From contig JAWQUS010000032.1 of NCBI GenBank assembly GCA_036365455.1, positions 16,872,001 through 16,936,000 of the forward strand: DNA of 64,000 nt. Reading direction: 5' to 3'. Numbering within the stretch: the first letter of the stretch is position 1; the number at the start of each line of letters is the position of its first letter. This document shows positions 31,801 through 40,356 of the stretch, piece by piece. Source of the DNA: Macrosoma leucophasiata (Eukaryota; Arthropoda; Insecta; Lepidoptera; Hedylidae). Under the pieces are notes generated by a model. The model saw nothing but the letters and a program-made list of their open reading frames with translations. It had not been told where the DNA came from and did not search any database. The position numbers and the translations under genes are program-made.

Positions 31801-34264
31801 CGGTGGACCCCTCCTTGCTGCATTTATATCACATTCCCATATTACCAATTATTATTCACGCCCACGTAGACCCTTATCGAGTCTCCCATGGACCCCAGGG
31901 GGTCCAACCTGGACCACTGGGAACCACTGATTTAATTGATTAAAATAAGAAGAGAGAATTAAAGAGTAACTGAGTAACTGTGTGGTACCCTAGAGAGGGC
32001 CAACGAACGAGAGGCACACCCCAGGCAAGTGGCTGGTGTGACGTGGAACAGAGTAGCTCAGGAAAGAGCAGAATGGAAAAGGTTGGAAGAGGCCTTTGGC
32101 GACTGGCAGACGGATTTGCATAAGATAAAAAAACGCGAAATATTAAATTAAATAAGTTCAGAAAAAAAACATTGCTATACGTTCTTTAAGTTTAAGATAG
32201 ATTTGTTAATGATTTTAAGTTTAGATCCGAATAAAGTGCTATATTATTATTATTAATTGATTAAAATGGTTATCTTCACACTATTACAGAAAGATGGCCG
32301 GCCCAGGAAGGTTTTGGTGGAAACAGGAGATGCTTTATTGTGGCAGACCCTCGCCTCTGTTGTCATACCCGGCTTCACTATAAATAGGTGGGTATACTTC
32401 TAATATGCAGTCATTGATTGTTATGGTGGTTATTTTTTTTATGTAAGGAAATTGGCCAACCAGCATGCAGCTCACATTGATATTAAGTGATGACTGCAGC
32501 CTATAGACACTTACACATAGACCATGGACAAAATGCAGATGCGTTACCACACCCGAGACCTAAGGTGTTATTTTTTTTTTAATTTTTTTTTTATGTAATA
32601 AAAGTGGCAAACAAGCATGCAGTTCACATTGATGTTAAGTGATGACTGCAGCCTATAGACAACCACACAATGACCAGAGGTCAAAATGCAGATGCGCTGC
32701 CACTCTTGAGACATTAGGTGTTATGCCTCTGTGCCGGAAATTACAGGGCCGTACATTACCACCTGACCGGAACACGATAGTGATGAACACTACCATTTAG
32801 CGGCAAGTATATTAGGTAATGCGGTGGTGCCTACGCCCGCGTACTCCGTCACTGGAGCTCTACCACCAGTAAAAATTATGTCTCTGCGATAGTTATTACG
32901 GGGCCATATATTACCATCTAACCGGAACGCGATAGTGCTGAACACTACCGATTAGTACCGATTGGCGGCAGATACATATTTATTAGGTAATGCGATGGTG
33001 CCTACGCTCTCGAGCTTATACAGTTGGAACTCGACCACCATTAAAAGAACATGTGCGTTATTCACACGTGGTAGAAGTAAAACCCTTAAAAAATTCATAA
33101 GAGACACAGCATTGTGTTTCATGCTTGCTATCTCACTTTCTCCCAAATCTTATGTATTTGTGTCTGTCTCTTTTTACTGTCGCTTTTTCGTTTCATCGAT
33201 TTTCAAATAACGACGTTATGAAGTTTTCACTATCAAAATTATTATTTTTTAACTAGATGTCCCCGCGACTTCGCCCGAGTGTGAATGTATGATTGTTCAG
33301 TATATACCCGGACTAAGTAGTCGGGCGCAGCTAGTAGAAAAGTAGCCTAGGTTACTCCTTATTACATCAGCTATCTGCCAGTGAAAGTCCCGTCAAAATC
33401 GGTCCAGCCGTTGACAAGATTAGCCCTGCCAAACAGACAGACAGACAAAAATTGTAAAAAATGTTGTTTTGGTATATGTACCGTGTATACATACATATGC
33501 ATTTAGTAAGAAGCGGTAATTTAATATTACAAACAGACACTCCAATTTTATTTATTTGTATAGATAATTTCATAAATTGTATAATTAAGGTGACATACCT
33601 ACGTATTGTCTTATATTATTTCGCGTTAACACATGCTTGTGAAATATATTTTATTTTAAAGAAAAATGGAAAGAAAAATTTGACTTCAGGCGAGACTCGA
33701 ACTCGCGGCCTACTGGGAATCTAGTCCAGCCGCTCTTCCAATTGAGCTACTGAAGTCCTGCCCGATTTGTCAAATCTTTCCTTCAATCTTTCCTTCAAAT
33801 TTGTTGCATTGCTTTATGGTAGCAGCAGCGCCATCTATTGCCAACTATGCTAGTTAGGCAACTGGCTAGGCTAGCTGGACTAGATTCCCAGTAGGCCGCG
33901 AGTTCGAGTCTCGCCTGAAGTCAAAATTTTCTTTCCATTTTTCTTTAAAATAAAATACCTACGTATCATACTATTATTTTCTTGAATGATTTGTGTATAT
34001 TTATGTGAAAATGTAATAATAAAATTAATTCCGTTGACTATCAAAAGTATCAAAATAGATTTATTGATTGATGAACCAATCATTTATTCTTCCAGATTAT
34101 GCGCATTCTCGTACGGCAAATTGAAGAAGACCAAGTTACCGAAAACGCCTCGAAAACTGTTGACAGTTGTTATAGGTCTTGCGTCCATCCCTATAATAGT
34201 GCACCCCATAGACAGCGGGGTCACGTACCTTATGAACCAAACTTATAGAAAATGGGTCACGTAA
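28011..34264 (+). CDS. MTFP1: Mitochondrial fission process protein 1 (MTFP1/MTP18) orthologue, four exons
   Basis: Join 28011-28065, 30910-31037, 32290-32387, 34096-34264 (450 nt, 149 residues and stop). All junctions are GT-AG and keep frame. MTFP1 is an inner mitochondrial membrane protein; in mammals it promotes fission and is a target of PI3K signalling. The product matches the family throughout: FRDSWVRYLGYANEVGE at 10-26, FRSLVP at 28-33, GYVLADTADK at 46-55, WQTLASVVIPGFTINR at 79-94, and IPIIVHPIDSGV at 125-136. The animal protein is about 166 residues; this one is slightly shorter at the C-terminus. Hydrophobic stretches at ~37-50, 80-92 and 115-130 fit membrane segments. Introns of 2844, 1252 and 1708 bp are mostly mobile elements. 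No second copy was seen. Confidence 0.97.
28130..28480 (+). mobile_element. E-type MITE, diverged copy in MTFP1 intron 1
   Basis: Contains GGGGAGTAGCTATATG near the left and GGCTACTACCCTTCGG near the right, the inverted ends of the family best seen at 49472-49780. Confidence 0.6.
28503..28612 (-). repeat. LINE 3' UTR fragment
   Basis: Reverse copy of the 3' end of the 20619-23350 LINE: AAATAAATAAATAAA tail and CTGGTAGAGAATGC on the minus strand. A severely 5'-truncated insertion in intron 1. Confidence 0.7.
28806..28852. repeat. (CA)n/(TA)n microsatellite
   Basis: ACACACACATATAT... simple repeat. Confidence 0.9.
28949..29238 (+). repeat. Family A repeat, full length
   Basis: From CTACTGGTGGTAGAGTCCC to TTTCATGACATAAAAAATAA; lies in MTFP1 intron 1. 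Confidence 0.85.
29403..29702 (+). repeat. Family A repeat, full length, with a local duplication
   Basis: From GTGACGGAGCTTCTGGG to the A-tail. GAACACTACCATCATGCACTA shows small internal additions around the CACTATC words. Confidence 0.8.
29710..29849 (+). repeat. Family A repeat cut by a D-type MITE
   Basis: The 5' half (AAGGTGGTAGTGTTCC ... ACATGGTAATGTATGG). The element continues at 30073 (CCCGTAATAAGTGTC...), so the D insertion came later. Confidence 0.7.
29857..30065 (-). mobile_element. D-type MITE, copy 2, with exact 7-bp duplication
   Basis: 209 bp, CACACCGCGG ... CATATTCTCTG, flanked by GCCCCGT at 29850-29856 and 30066-30072. It interrupts a family A repeat. Confidence 0.8.
30286..30440 (-). 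repeat. Family A repeat, 3' half
   Basis: GATGTTAAGCGATGACTGCAG through GGAAATTACAGGGCCGTAC. Confidence 0.75.
30441..30909. other. Intron 1 end, unassigned
   Basis: Contains a pair of half-related segments (GGGCGTCGCCAGGGGGTGG and CTGGCGACGCCC inverted at ~30447 and ~30610), suggesting a small decayed inverted-repeat element, then the exon 2 acceptor. No gene on the minus strand is supported. Confidence 0.4.
30910..31037 (+). CDS. MTFP1: MTFP1 exon 2
   Basis: Acceptor TGTGTCAG before 30910, donor GTTTGT at 31038. Encodes residues 19-61. It is markedly GC-richer than its surroundings, which helps mark it as coding. Confidence 0.95.
31374..31486 (-). repeat. Family A repeat, 5' third
   Basis: GAACACGGTAATGCTGAAC to CTACCACCAGT. 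Confidence 0.7.
31731..31929. mobile_element. hAT-type MITE, 199 bp, 8-bp duplication
   Basis: Begins CAGAGATTCCCAAACT and ends GGGAACCACTG, flanked by ATTTAATT at 31723-31730 and 31930-31937. Termini and duplication length are those of hAT elements. In MTFP1 intron 2. Confidence 0.85.
31985..32258 (+). pseudogene. C-terminal remnant and tail of an RTE-like LINE
   Basis: The frame from ~32025 to the stop at ~32149-32151 encodes ...TWNRVAQERAEWKRLEEAF..., like the C-terminus of lepidopteran endonuclease-reverse transcriptases of the RTE type. A short 3' UTR and an (ATT)n tail follow. Severely 5'-truncated. Confidence 0.6.
32290..32387 (+). CDS. MTFP1: MTFP1 exon 3
   Basis: Acceptor CTATTACAG before 32290, donor GTGGGT at 32388. 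Encodes residues 62-93 plus two bases of Arg94. Confidence 0.95.
32428..32572 (-). repeat. Family A repeat, 3' half
   Basis: TTATGTAAGGAAATTGGCC ... GAGACCTAAGGTGTTA; directly followed by another family A copy inserted next to it. Confidence 0.75.
32573..32875 (-). repeat. Family A repeat, full length
   Basis: Poly-T at 32571-32592 through GCATGCAGTTCACATTGATG and CTACCACCAGTAAAAAT; very close to consensus. Confidence 0.85.
32876..33046 (-). repeat. Family A repeat, 5' half of the interrupted copy
   Basis: TGTCTCTGCGATAGTTATTACG to CGACCACCATTAAAA. Probably the other half of the 32428-32572 copy, split by the 32573-32875 insertion. Confidence 0.7.
33253..33545 (-). mobile_element. Non-autonomous Helitron-like element
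   Basis: Reverse copy of the 14690-14989 family: CTAGATGTCCCCGCGAC at the left, GGTCCAGCCGTT and a CAGACAGACAGACA run in the middle. In MTFP1 intron 3. Confidence 0.65.
33607..33954. mobile_element. Inverted tRNA-like retroposon, copy 2, with 12-bp direct repeats
   Basis: Flanked by ATACCTACGTAT at 33595-33606 and 33955-33966. Complete minus-strand tRNA-like sequence at 33682-33757, then an inverted half copy at 33875-33922. The left end is the complete tail (TGTCTTATATTATTTCGC); the right end stops in the A-rich site TTCTTTAAAATAAA. The orientation is the mirror of the 7561-8010 element. In MTFP1 intron 3. Confidence 0.8.
34096..34264 (+). CDS. MTFP1: MTFP1 exon 4 and stop
   Basis: Acceptor TTCTTCCAG before 34096. 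Encodes the rest of Arg94 to Thr149, stop TAA at 34262-34264. No clear AATAAA was found before the SINE at 34337, so the 3' end of the transcript is unknown. Confidence 0.93.
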
Positions 34265-34336
34265 CGTATACAGGTAAGGAGGGATTTAGAACCAAATATA
34301 TATGTACGAATATATAATTGTGAATGAGAGAAACGT

Positions 34337-34512
34337 ATGTATGTATTGTATCTTCACGCCAGGTCCCTAACGGGGAAGGCAGAGAGTGTAGAGCGCCAGA
34401 TATCCCGGTCCTGACATACCTCTCGTGCCTCGTCTACCTTCATCATTCTCTTCATACATGCACGCCGATTCCTAAGACTTTTGACCCCACCATCAGACAG
34501 AACTCGACCTAT
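34337..34512 (-). mobile_element. SINE-H retroposon with (CATA)n tail
   Basis: On the minus strand: CTGATGGTGGGGTC ... GTTAGGGACCTGGCGTGAAG, then a (CATA)n-like tail. Other copies are at 50435-50600 and 53856-54076, the last with a 12-bp duplication. Confidence 0.7.
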
Positions 34513-34796
34513 TTGGTCATGGTACTGTGTTATAAAAAACGTAGTGCTATAGGCGGTTCCCTAATGTTTCGCCGACAAACGTTAGGCAAATCTTCATTTC
34601 AAAACCAACGTTTTGTATACTATTAATTCCAGAAAAATATATTTCCGCAAATGTATCATTTCGCAACTCAACGATTCGTATACTAATTATTACGCAAAAC
34701 TTTGATTACGTGAAAATAATAATTAATACTATCAGCAAAAAAAAAAAAACCTTACACCGAACGGTTCGGCACTCTTCTACCTAACCTGCCTATGTC
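34513..34796. other. Unassigned AT-rich sequence with repeated words
   Basis: TTCGCCGACAAACGTTAGG and CATTTCAAAACCAACGTTTTG are echoed, reversed, around 35690-35720 and 35880-35910, so this is probably part of a dispersed element. Confidence 0.35.
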
Positions 34797-35334
34797 GCTT
34801 ACACTCACAGCTCCACATTCTTCTTCTTAGTCGTGCACTCTTGGCAGAGTGGTCGTGGTCATGTATCGGTCACTTTATCTTTCTCCGTCGTGATCGCGAT
34901 GCGTCGCCATGTAGCTCGATGTCTGGCAGAGTGAGAGCTCCACATTAGGTATTACATAAACCTGTGTCGTAGATTGCACACATACAACACATACACAAAC
35001 ACTCAAGACCCGAAACAAATATCTGACGACCCGGTTAGTCCAGCGGTGTGAGATGACCGTTTGATTCGAAGGGTCGCGGGTTCGATCCCCGCACCGGGAC
35101 AAATATTTGTATGGCCTACAGATATTTGTTTCGGGTTTGGGTGTTTGTGTATGTGTTGTATGTGTACAACGGCACCCACGACACAGGTTTATACCTACTG
35201 TGGGGCTGTGAGTCTAAGCGTATTTTAGTATTTTATCTGTAGGCCGTACAAATATTTGTTTCGGTGCGGGGATCGAACCCGCAACCCTTCGAACCAAACG
35301 GTGGTCTCGCACCGCTGGACTAACCGGGTCGTCA
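34797..35334. mobile_element. Composite of a second tRNA-like family in alternating orientation
   Basis: Reverse tail (34797-34819 and 34947-35021), then a sense tRNA-like head and full tail (about 35022-35225), then a reverse tail start plus a complete reverse tRNA-like head (35226-35334). The head starts near GACGACCCGGTTAGTCC and has a perfect B box GGTTCGATCCC. A 116-bp SINE sits inside the left part. The inverted layout parallels the 307-bp family at 36316. Confidence 0.7.
34820..34935 (+). mobile_element. 116-bp nested SINE with 11-bp target duplication
   Basis: Flanked by AGCTCCACATT at 34809-34819 and 34936-34946. Contains GCACTCTTGGCAGAGTGG. It interrupts the tail of the tRNA-like element; without it the tail wording is continuous with that at 8571-8590. 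Confidence 0.7.
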
Positions 35335-35429
35335 AAAATGTCGTAAAATTTGAGAATATTTTTTTCAACTAAATTATTCATGAAGTGATGAGATATGATA
35401 GTTTGATTGATTAGTTATTAATCTTAATA

Positions 35430-35620
35430 TATATAAATCTCGTGTCACAATGTTTGTCCTCAATGGACTCCTAAACCACTTAACCGATTATAATAAAATT
35501 CGCACACCATGTGCAGTTCGATCCAACTTGAGAGATAGGATAGCATTCATCTCAATTCATAGTCGTAATATTAAGTATGTACCTAAATTGCAACCGTGCG
35601 AAGCCGGTACGGGCCGCTAG
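35430..35620 (+). mobile_element. Non-autonomous Helitron-like element
   Basis: Ends GGGCCGCTAG followed by T. Reverse relative of 26279-26462 and 38992-39180. Confidence 0.65.
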
Positions 35621-35622
35621 TG

Positions 35623-35998
35623 GTTTTCTAATAATCTGTTTGCCAAGTGAATTATTCCTGTAGTGATGTAGTAGTGGAAAGGTGAGATGTGCAACGAAAT
35701 CTTTGCGAAACGTTGGTTGTGTAATGAAGAGTTTTGAATTTTATCGGTAAAATGAATAGGCTGCAGTCATCACTTAACATCCATGTGAACTGCACGCTTG
35801 TTATTTATAGTTTTCTAATAATCTGTTTGCCAAGTGAATTATTTCTGTAGAGATGTAGTTGTGGAAAGGTGAGATGTGCAACGAAATCGTTGCGAAACGT
35901 TGGTTTTGAAATGAAGAGTTTTGAAACGTTTATCGGTAAAATGAATAGGCTGCAGTCATCACTTAACATCCATGTGAACTGCACGCTTGATTGCCACT
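35623..35998 (+). repeat. 188-bp tandem duplication carrying family A ends
   Basis: The segment starting TTTTCTAATAATCTGTTTGCC at ~35623 repeats at 35811. Each copy finishes with a family A fragment (GGCTGCAGTCATCACTTAAC ... GAACTGCACGCTTG). A tandem duplication after the family A insertion explains it. Confidence 0.75.
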
Positions 35999-36315
35999 AG
36001 TTCACTGTAGTTTAGTTATTCGTCCAAGCTTCGAAATTTAGAGATAGTGGCTTTTCCCTAATGGATTTTGCCTAGCTAGAGCTTGCGTCCTTACAAAAAG
36101 GTTTTTTAGGTGACTATGGCCAGTCTTTTGAAAAAGAAAGGAAGAAAAAGACCCTATTGGTTCAGTCGTGAGACCTGCGATCCAAACATACATAAATCTC
36201 ATAACAAAGGAATTAGACACACAAGGATACGAAAATTAAAAACACAAACTTAAATATTTATTTTAAATTGGTCTTCCAGGAGACTTTTGTATTGTCAGTT
36301 TACAAGCTACCTATA
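35999..36315. other. Unassigned sequence before the tRNA-like array
   Basis: No gene recognised. 36304-36315 (AAGCTACCTATA) is the left 12-bp direct repeat of the array. Confidence 0.4.
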
Positions 36316-37771
36316 ATTGTTTTATATTATTTCGCATTAACACATGCTTGTAAAATATATTTTATTTTTAAAGAAAAATGGAAAGAAAAATTTGACTTCA
36401 GGCGAGGCTCGAACTCGCGACCTACTGGGAATCTAGTCCAGCCGCTCTTCCAATTGAGCTACAGAAGCCCTGCCCGATTTGTCAAATCTTTCCTTCACAT
36501 CTATTGCATTGCTTTATGGTAGCAGTAGCGCCATCTATTACCAACTATGCTAGTTAGGCAACCGATATAATAGACTTTTCAGTTTATTGAATATCGTAAA
36601 GAAGTCGCTTTTACCCATAATAATTGTTTTATATTATTTCGCATTAACACATGCTTGTAAAATATATTTTATTTTTAAAGAAAAATGGAAAGAAAAATTT
36701 GACTTCAGGCGAGGCTCGAACTCGCGACCTACTGGGAATCTAGTCCAGCCGCTCTTCCAATTGAGCTACTGAAGCCCTGCCCGATTTGTCAAATCTTTCC
36801 TTCACATCTATTGCATTGCTTTATGGTAGCAGTAGCGCCATCTATTACCAACTATGCTAGTTAGGCAACCGATATAATAGACTTTTCAGTTTATTGAATA
36901 TCGTAAAGAAGTCGCTTTTACCCATAATAATTGTTTTATATTATTTCGCATTAACACATGCTTGTAAAATATATTTTATTTTTAAAGAAAAATGGAAAGA
37001 AAAATTTGACTTCAGGCTAGGCTCGAACTCGCGACCTACTGGGAATCTAGTCCAGCCGCTCTTCCAATTGAGCTACTGAAGCCCTGCCCGATTTGTCAAA
37101 TCTTTCCTTCACATCTATTGCATTGCTTTATGGTAGCAGTAGCGCCATCTATTACCAACTATGCTAGTTAGGCAACCGATATAATAGACTTTTCAGTTTA
37201 TTGAATATCGTAAAGAAGTCGCTTTTACCCATAATAATTGTTTTATATTATTTCGCATTAACACATGCTTGTAAAATATATTTTATTTTTAAAGAAAAAT
37301 GGAAAGAAAAATTTGACTTCAGGCGAGGCTCGAACTCGCGACCTACTGGGAATCTAGTCCAGCCGCTCTTCCAATTGAGCTACTGAAGCCCTGCCCGATT
37401 TGTCAAATCTTTCCTTCACATCTATTGCATTGCTTTATGGTAGCAGTAGCGCCATCTATTACCAACTATGCTAGTTAGGCAACCGATATAATAGACTTTT
37501 CAGTTTATTGAATATCGTAAAGAAGTCGCTTTTACCCATAATAATTGTTTTATATTATTTCGCATTAACACATGCTTGTAAAATATATTTTATTTTTAAA
37601 GAAAAATGGAAAGAAAAATTTGACTTCAGGCGAGGCTCGAACTCGCGACCTACTGGGAATCTAGTCCAGCCGCTCTTCCAATTGAGCTACTGAAGCCCTG
37701 CCCGATTTGTCAAATCTTTCCTTCACATCTATTGCATTGCTTTATGGTAGCAGTAGCGCCATCTATTACCA
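36316..37771 (-). repeat. Left arm: 4.7 tandem 307-bp units, minus orientation
   Basis: Unit starts are spaced exactly 307 bp. Differences are single bases, for example ACAGAAGCC for ACTGAAGCC near 36461 and GGCTAGGC for GGCGAGGC near 37015. The near identity points to recent origin, copying from one RNA, gene conversion or an assembly effect. Confidence 0.85.
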
Positions 37772-38974
37772 AATAATATAAAACAATTATTATGGGTAAA
37801 AGCGACTTCTTTACGATATTCAATAAACTGAAAAGTCTATTATATCGGTTGCCTAACTAGCATAGTTGGTAATAGATGGCGCTACTGCTACCATAAAGCA
37901 ATGCAATAGATGTGAAGGAAAGATTTGACAAATCGGGCAGGGCTTCAGTAGCTCAATTGGAAGAGCGGCTGGACTAGATTCCCAGTAGGTCGCGAGTTCG
38001 AGCCTCGCCTGAAGTCAAATTTTTCTTTCCATTTTTCTTTAAAAATAAAATATATTTTACAAGCATGTGTTAATGCGAAATAATATAAAACAATTATTAT
38101 GGGTAAAAGCGACTTCTTTACGATATTCAATAAACTGAAAAGTCTATTATATCGGTTGCCTAACTAGCATAGTTGGTAATAGATGGCGCTACTGCTACCA
38201 TAAAGCAATGCAATAGATGTGAAGGAAAGATTTGACAAATCGGGCAGGGCTTCAGTAGCTCAATTGGAAGAGCGGCTGGACTAGATTCCCAGTAGGTCGC
38301 GAGTTCGAGCCTCGCCTGAAGTCAAATTTTTCTTTCCATTTTTCTTTAAAAATAAAATATATTTTACAAGCATGTGTTAATGCGAAATAATATAAAACAA
38401 TTATTATGGGTAAAAGCGACTTCTTTACGATATTCAATAAACTGAAAAGTCTATTATATCGGTTGCCTAACTAGCATAGTTGGTAATAGATGGCGCTACT
38501 GCTACCATAAAGCAATGCAATAGATGTGAAGGAAAGATTTGACAAATCGGGCAGGGCTTCAGTAGCTCAATTGGAAGAGCGGCTGGACTAGATTCCCAGT
38601 AGGTCGCGAGTTCGAGCCTCGCCTGAAGTCAAATTTTTCTTTCCATTTTTCTTTAAAAATAAAATATATTTTACAAGCATGTGTTAATGCGAAATAATAT
38701 AAAACAATTATTATGGGTAAAAGCGACTTCTTTACGATATTCAATAAACTGAAAAGTCTATTATATCGGTTGCCTAACTAGCATAGTTGGTAATAGATGG
38801 CGCTACTGCTACCATAAAGCAATGCAATAGATGTGAAGGAAAGATTTGACAAATCGGGCAGGGCTTCAGTAGCTCAATTGGAAGAGCGGCTGGACTAGAT
38901 TCCCAGTAGGTCGCGAGTTCGAGCCTCGCCTGAAGTCAAATTTTTCTTTCCATTTTTCTTTAAAAATAAAATAT
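37772..38974 (+). repeat. Right arm: 3.9 tandem 307-bp units, plus orientation
   Basis: Begins inside the unit tail (AATAATATAAAACAATTATT), then runs through complete units and stops at AAAAATAAAATAT. It pairs with the left arm over more than 1.1 kb. Confidence 0.85.
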
Positions 38975-38991
38975 AAGCTACCTATAGTATA

Positions 38992-39180
38992 CTAGCGGCC
39001 CGCCCCGGCTTCGCCCGCGCTGCTCCGCTCCTATTAGTCATAGCGTAATGTAAGCTATCCTATCTCTCAAGTTGGATCGAACTGCAAATGGTGTGCGAAT
39101 TTTATTATAATCGGTTAAGTGGTTTAGGAGTCCATTGAGGACAAACATTGTGACACGAGATTTATATATATTAAGATTAA
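38992..39180 (-). mobile_element. Non-autonomous Helitron-like element
   Basis: Starts CTAGCGGCCCGCCCCGG and ends TATATATTAAGATTAAG. Nearly identical to 26279-26462. It lies directly beside the tRNA-like array's right direct repeat. Confidence 0.7.
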
Positions 39181-39814
39181 GATGAATGGTGTGTCCACAA
39201 TTCAGTAAAACACAACAGAACAACAGTGTCTCACGGCTGCACCAAATGGATTCCGGTTCAGAATGATTTAGGTTGGAATCTGACGCTGGTTTTCATGTTG
39301 CCTTTAGTTCCCAAAAATGGGGAAATCAGGCTGTTATTTATAAACTTATATAGCTATAGCTTGTGTAATGTGATAAATCTGCGAGCGATTTTTGGAGGTA
39401 CGACTTTATTAGACAATTTTTCTTTCTAGGACGCTTTTTATGAGTCGATTGAAAACGTTTGATGTTAATTGCTGTCAAATGTGACAAATAAAATCCGTAG
39501 CAGGTGACAAGTTGACTTGCATATTTATTTAATTCTACATAAGGCATTGTAATTGTTGTATTTTTAGGGTGAATAAAATTACTAAGTCGATGGGTATTGT
39601 AGAAAACAACGGTTTACTGATAAAACTCAAACTAAAATGTTTGCCCTGAAAAATGACAATATTCGACTTGTCAACTTATTCACGCCTAGAACGGAATTGA
39701 GAAATAGAAATACGCACACAACGCACAGTATTACACCCAATATAGTTCGTATAAAATTATTTGTAATAGGCTTGTAATTTGTTTCAGACAGAAGATGGCA
39801 GCATAATTTAATAT
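39181..39814. other. Unassigned sequence
   Basis: Two short open frames on opposite strands lack any family match. 39803-39814 is the left direct repeat of the next element. Confidence 0.4.
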
Positions 39815-40100
39815 ATTTTATTTTTAAAGAAAAATGGAAAGAAAAATTTGACTTCAGGCAAGACTCGAACTCGCGGCCTACTGGGAATCTAGTCCAGTCG
39901 CTCTTCCAATTGAGCTACTGAAGTCCTAAATCAAGAATTATAAACTGAGTATTGAGGACTTCAGTAGCTCAATTGGAAGAGCGGCTGGACTAGATTCCCA
40001 GTAGGCCGCGAGTTCTAGTCTTGCCTGAAGTCAAATTTTTCTTTAAAAATAAAATATATTTCACAAGCATGTGTTGATGCGAAATAATATAAAAACAATT
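39815..40100. mobile_element. Inverted tRNA-like retroposon, copy 3, head-to-head dimer with 12-bp direct repeats
   Basis: Flanked by ATAATTTAATAT (39803-39814, 40101-40112). Minus-strand tRNA-like core 39850-39925 and plus-strand core 39957-40032 face each other across a 31-base spacer not found in the 307-bp unit. The left end stops at the A-rich site (ATTTTATTTTTAAAG); the right end is the complete tail (AAAAACAATT). Confidence 0.8.
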
Positions 40101-40112
40101 ATAATTTAATAT

Positions 40113-40356
40113 TTCCATACTGGTTCCGTGAATCATATATGAGCATTGTTCAAGTTATTTTAATTGCAATTCGACAGAGAATGGGTTAAATATGGTTTAA
40201 AATTTTATTGCCGCTTTCTGCTGACAATATGTTATTTTAAATTTGTGTTTTTTTCCCAGTTTTTCCATATTTGAAAAATATCTTCCGTTTTTGCTCAAAA
40301 GCGACCGAAGCTAAACATTTTAGTTATGCGTGATAATTCCAAAAACTAGTTTTATT
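40113..40356. other. AT-rich sequence, nothing recognised
   Basis: No supported feature. Confidence 0.4.

Larger units (their letters stand above)
36316..38974. mobile_element. Inverted array of 307-bp tRNA-like units with 12-bp direct repeats
   Basis: Nine near-identical 307-bp units. Left arm 36316-37771 has five minus-strand tRNA-like sequences (36394-36469, 36701-36776, 37008-37083, 37315-37390, 37622-37697). Right arm 37772-38974 has four plus-strand ones (37941-38016, 38248-38323, 38555-38630, 38862-38937). The arms meet at 37771-37772 with an AA overlap. The whole is flanked by AAGCTACCTATA (36304-36315, 38975-38986). Left end: complete unit tail; right end: stops at the A-rich site. 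Each 76-nt core has A box TAGCTCAATTGG, B box AGTTCGAGCCT and paired acceptor, D and T arms. The anticodon arm is imperfect, so I do not call functional tRNA genes. The 61-codon frames repeating across it are antisense shadows. Confidence 0.85.

Noticed and set aside
36587..38744. Seven repeated 61-codon open frames with nearly identical translations.
   Set aside because: Each runs antisense through a tRNA-like core and its A-rich tail; they follow from the 307-bp repeat, not from a protein family.
36316..38974. Functional tRNA gene cluster.
   Set aside because: Acceptor, D and T arms pair, but the anticodon stem has a mismatch or extra base, and the cores sit inside a retroposed unit with target duplications.
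36316..38974. CRISPR-like array.
   Set aside because: The whole 307-bp unit is repeated without variable spacers, in a eukaryotic genome; the same holds for 8353-8543 and 13501-14083.
36316..38974. Hammerhead ribozyme, as in animal retrozymes.
   Set aside because: I looked for CUGANGA with a following GAAA in both strands of the unit and found no convincing core. A covariance search could still find another ribozyme class.
36316..38974. Assembly artefact from a palindromic read.
   Set aside because: Not excluded, but the 12-bp flanking duplication, the asymmetric ends and three smaller inverted relatives argue for a real insertion.
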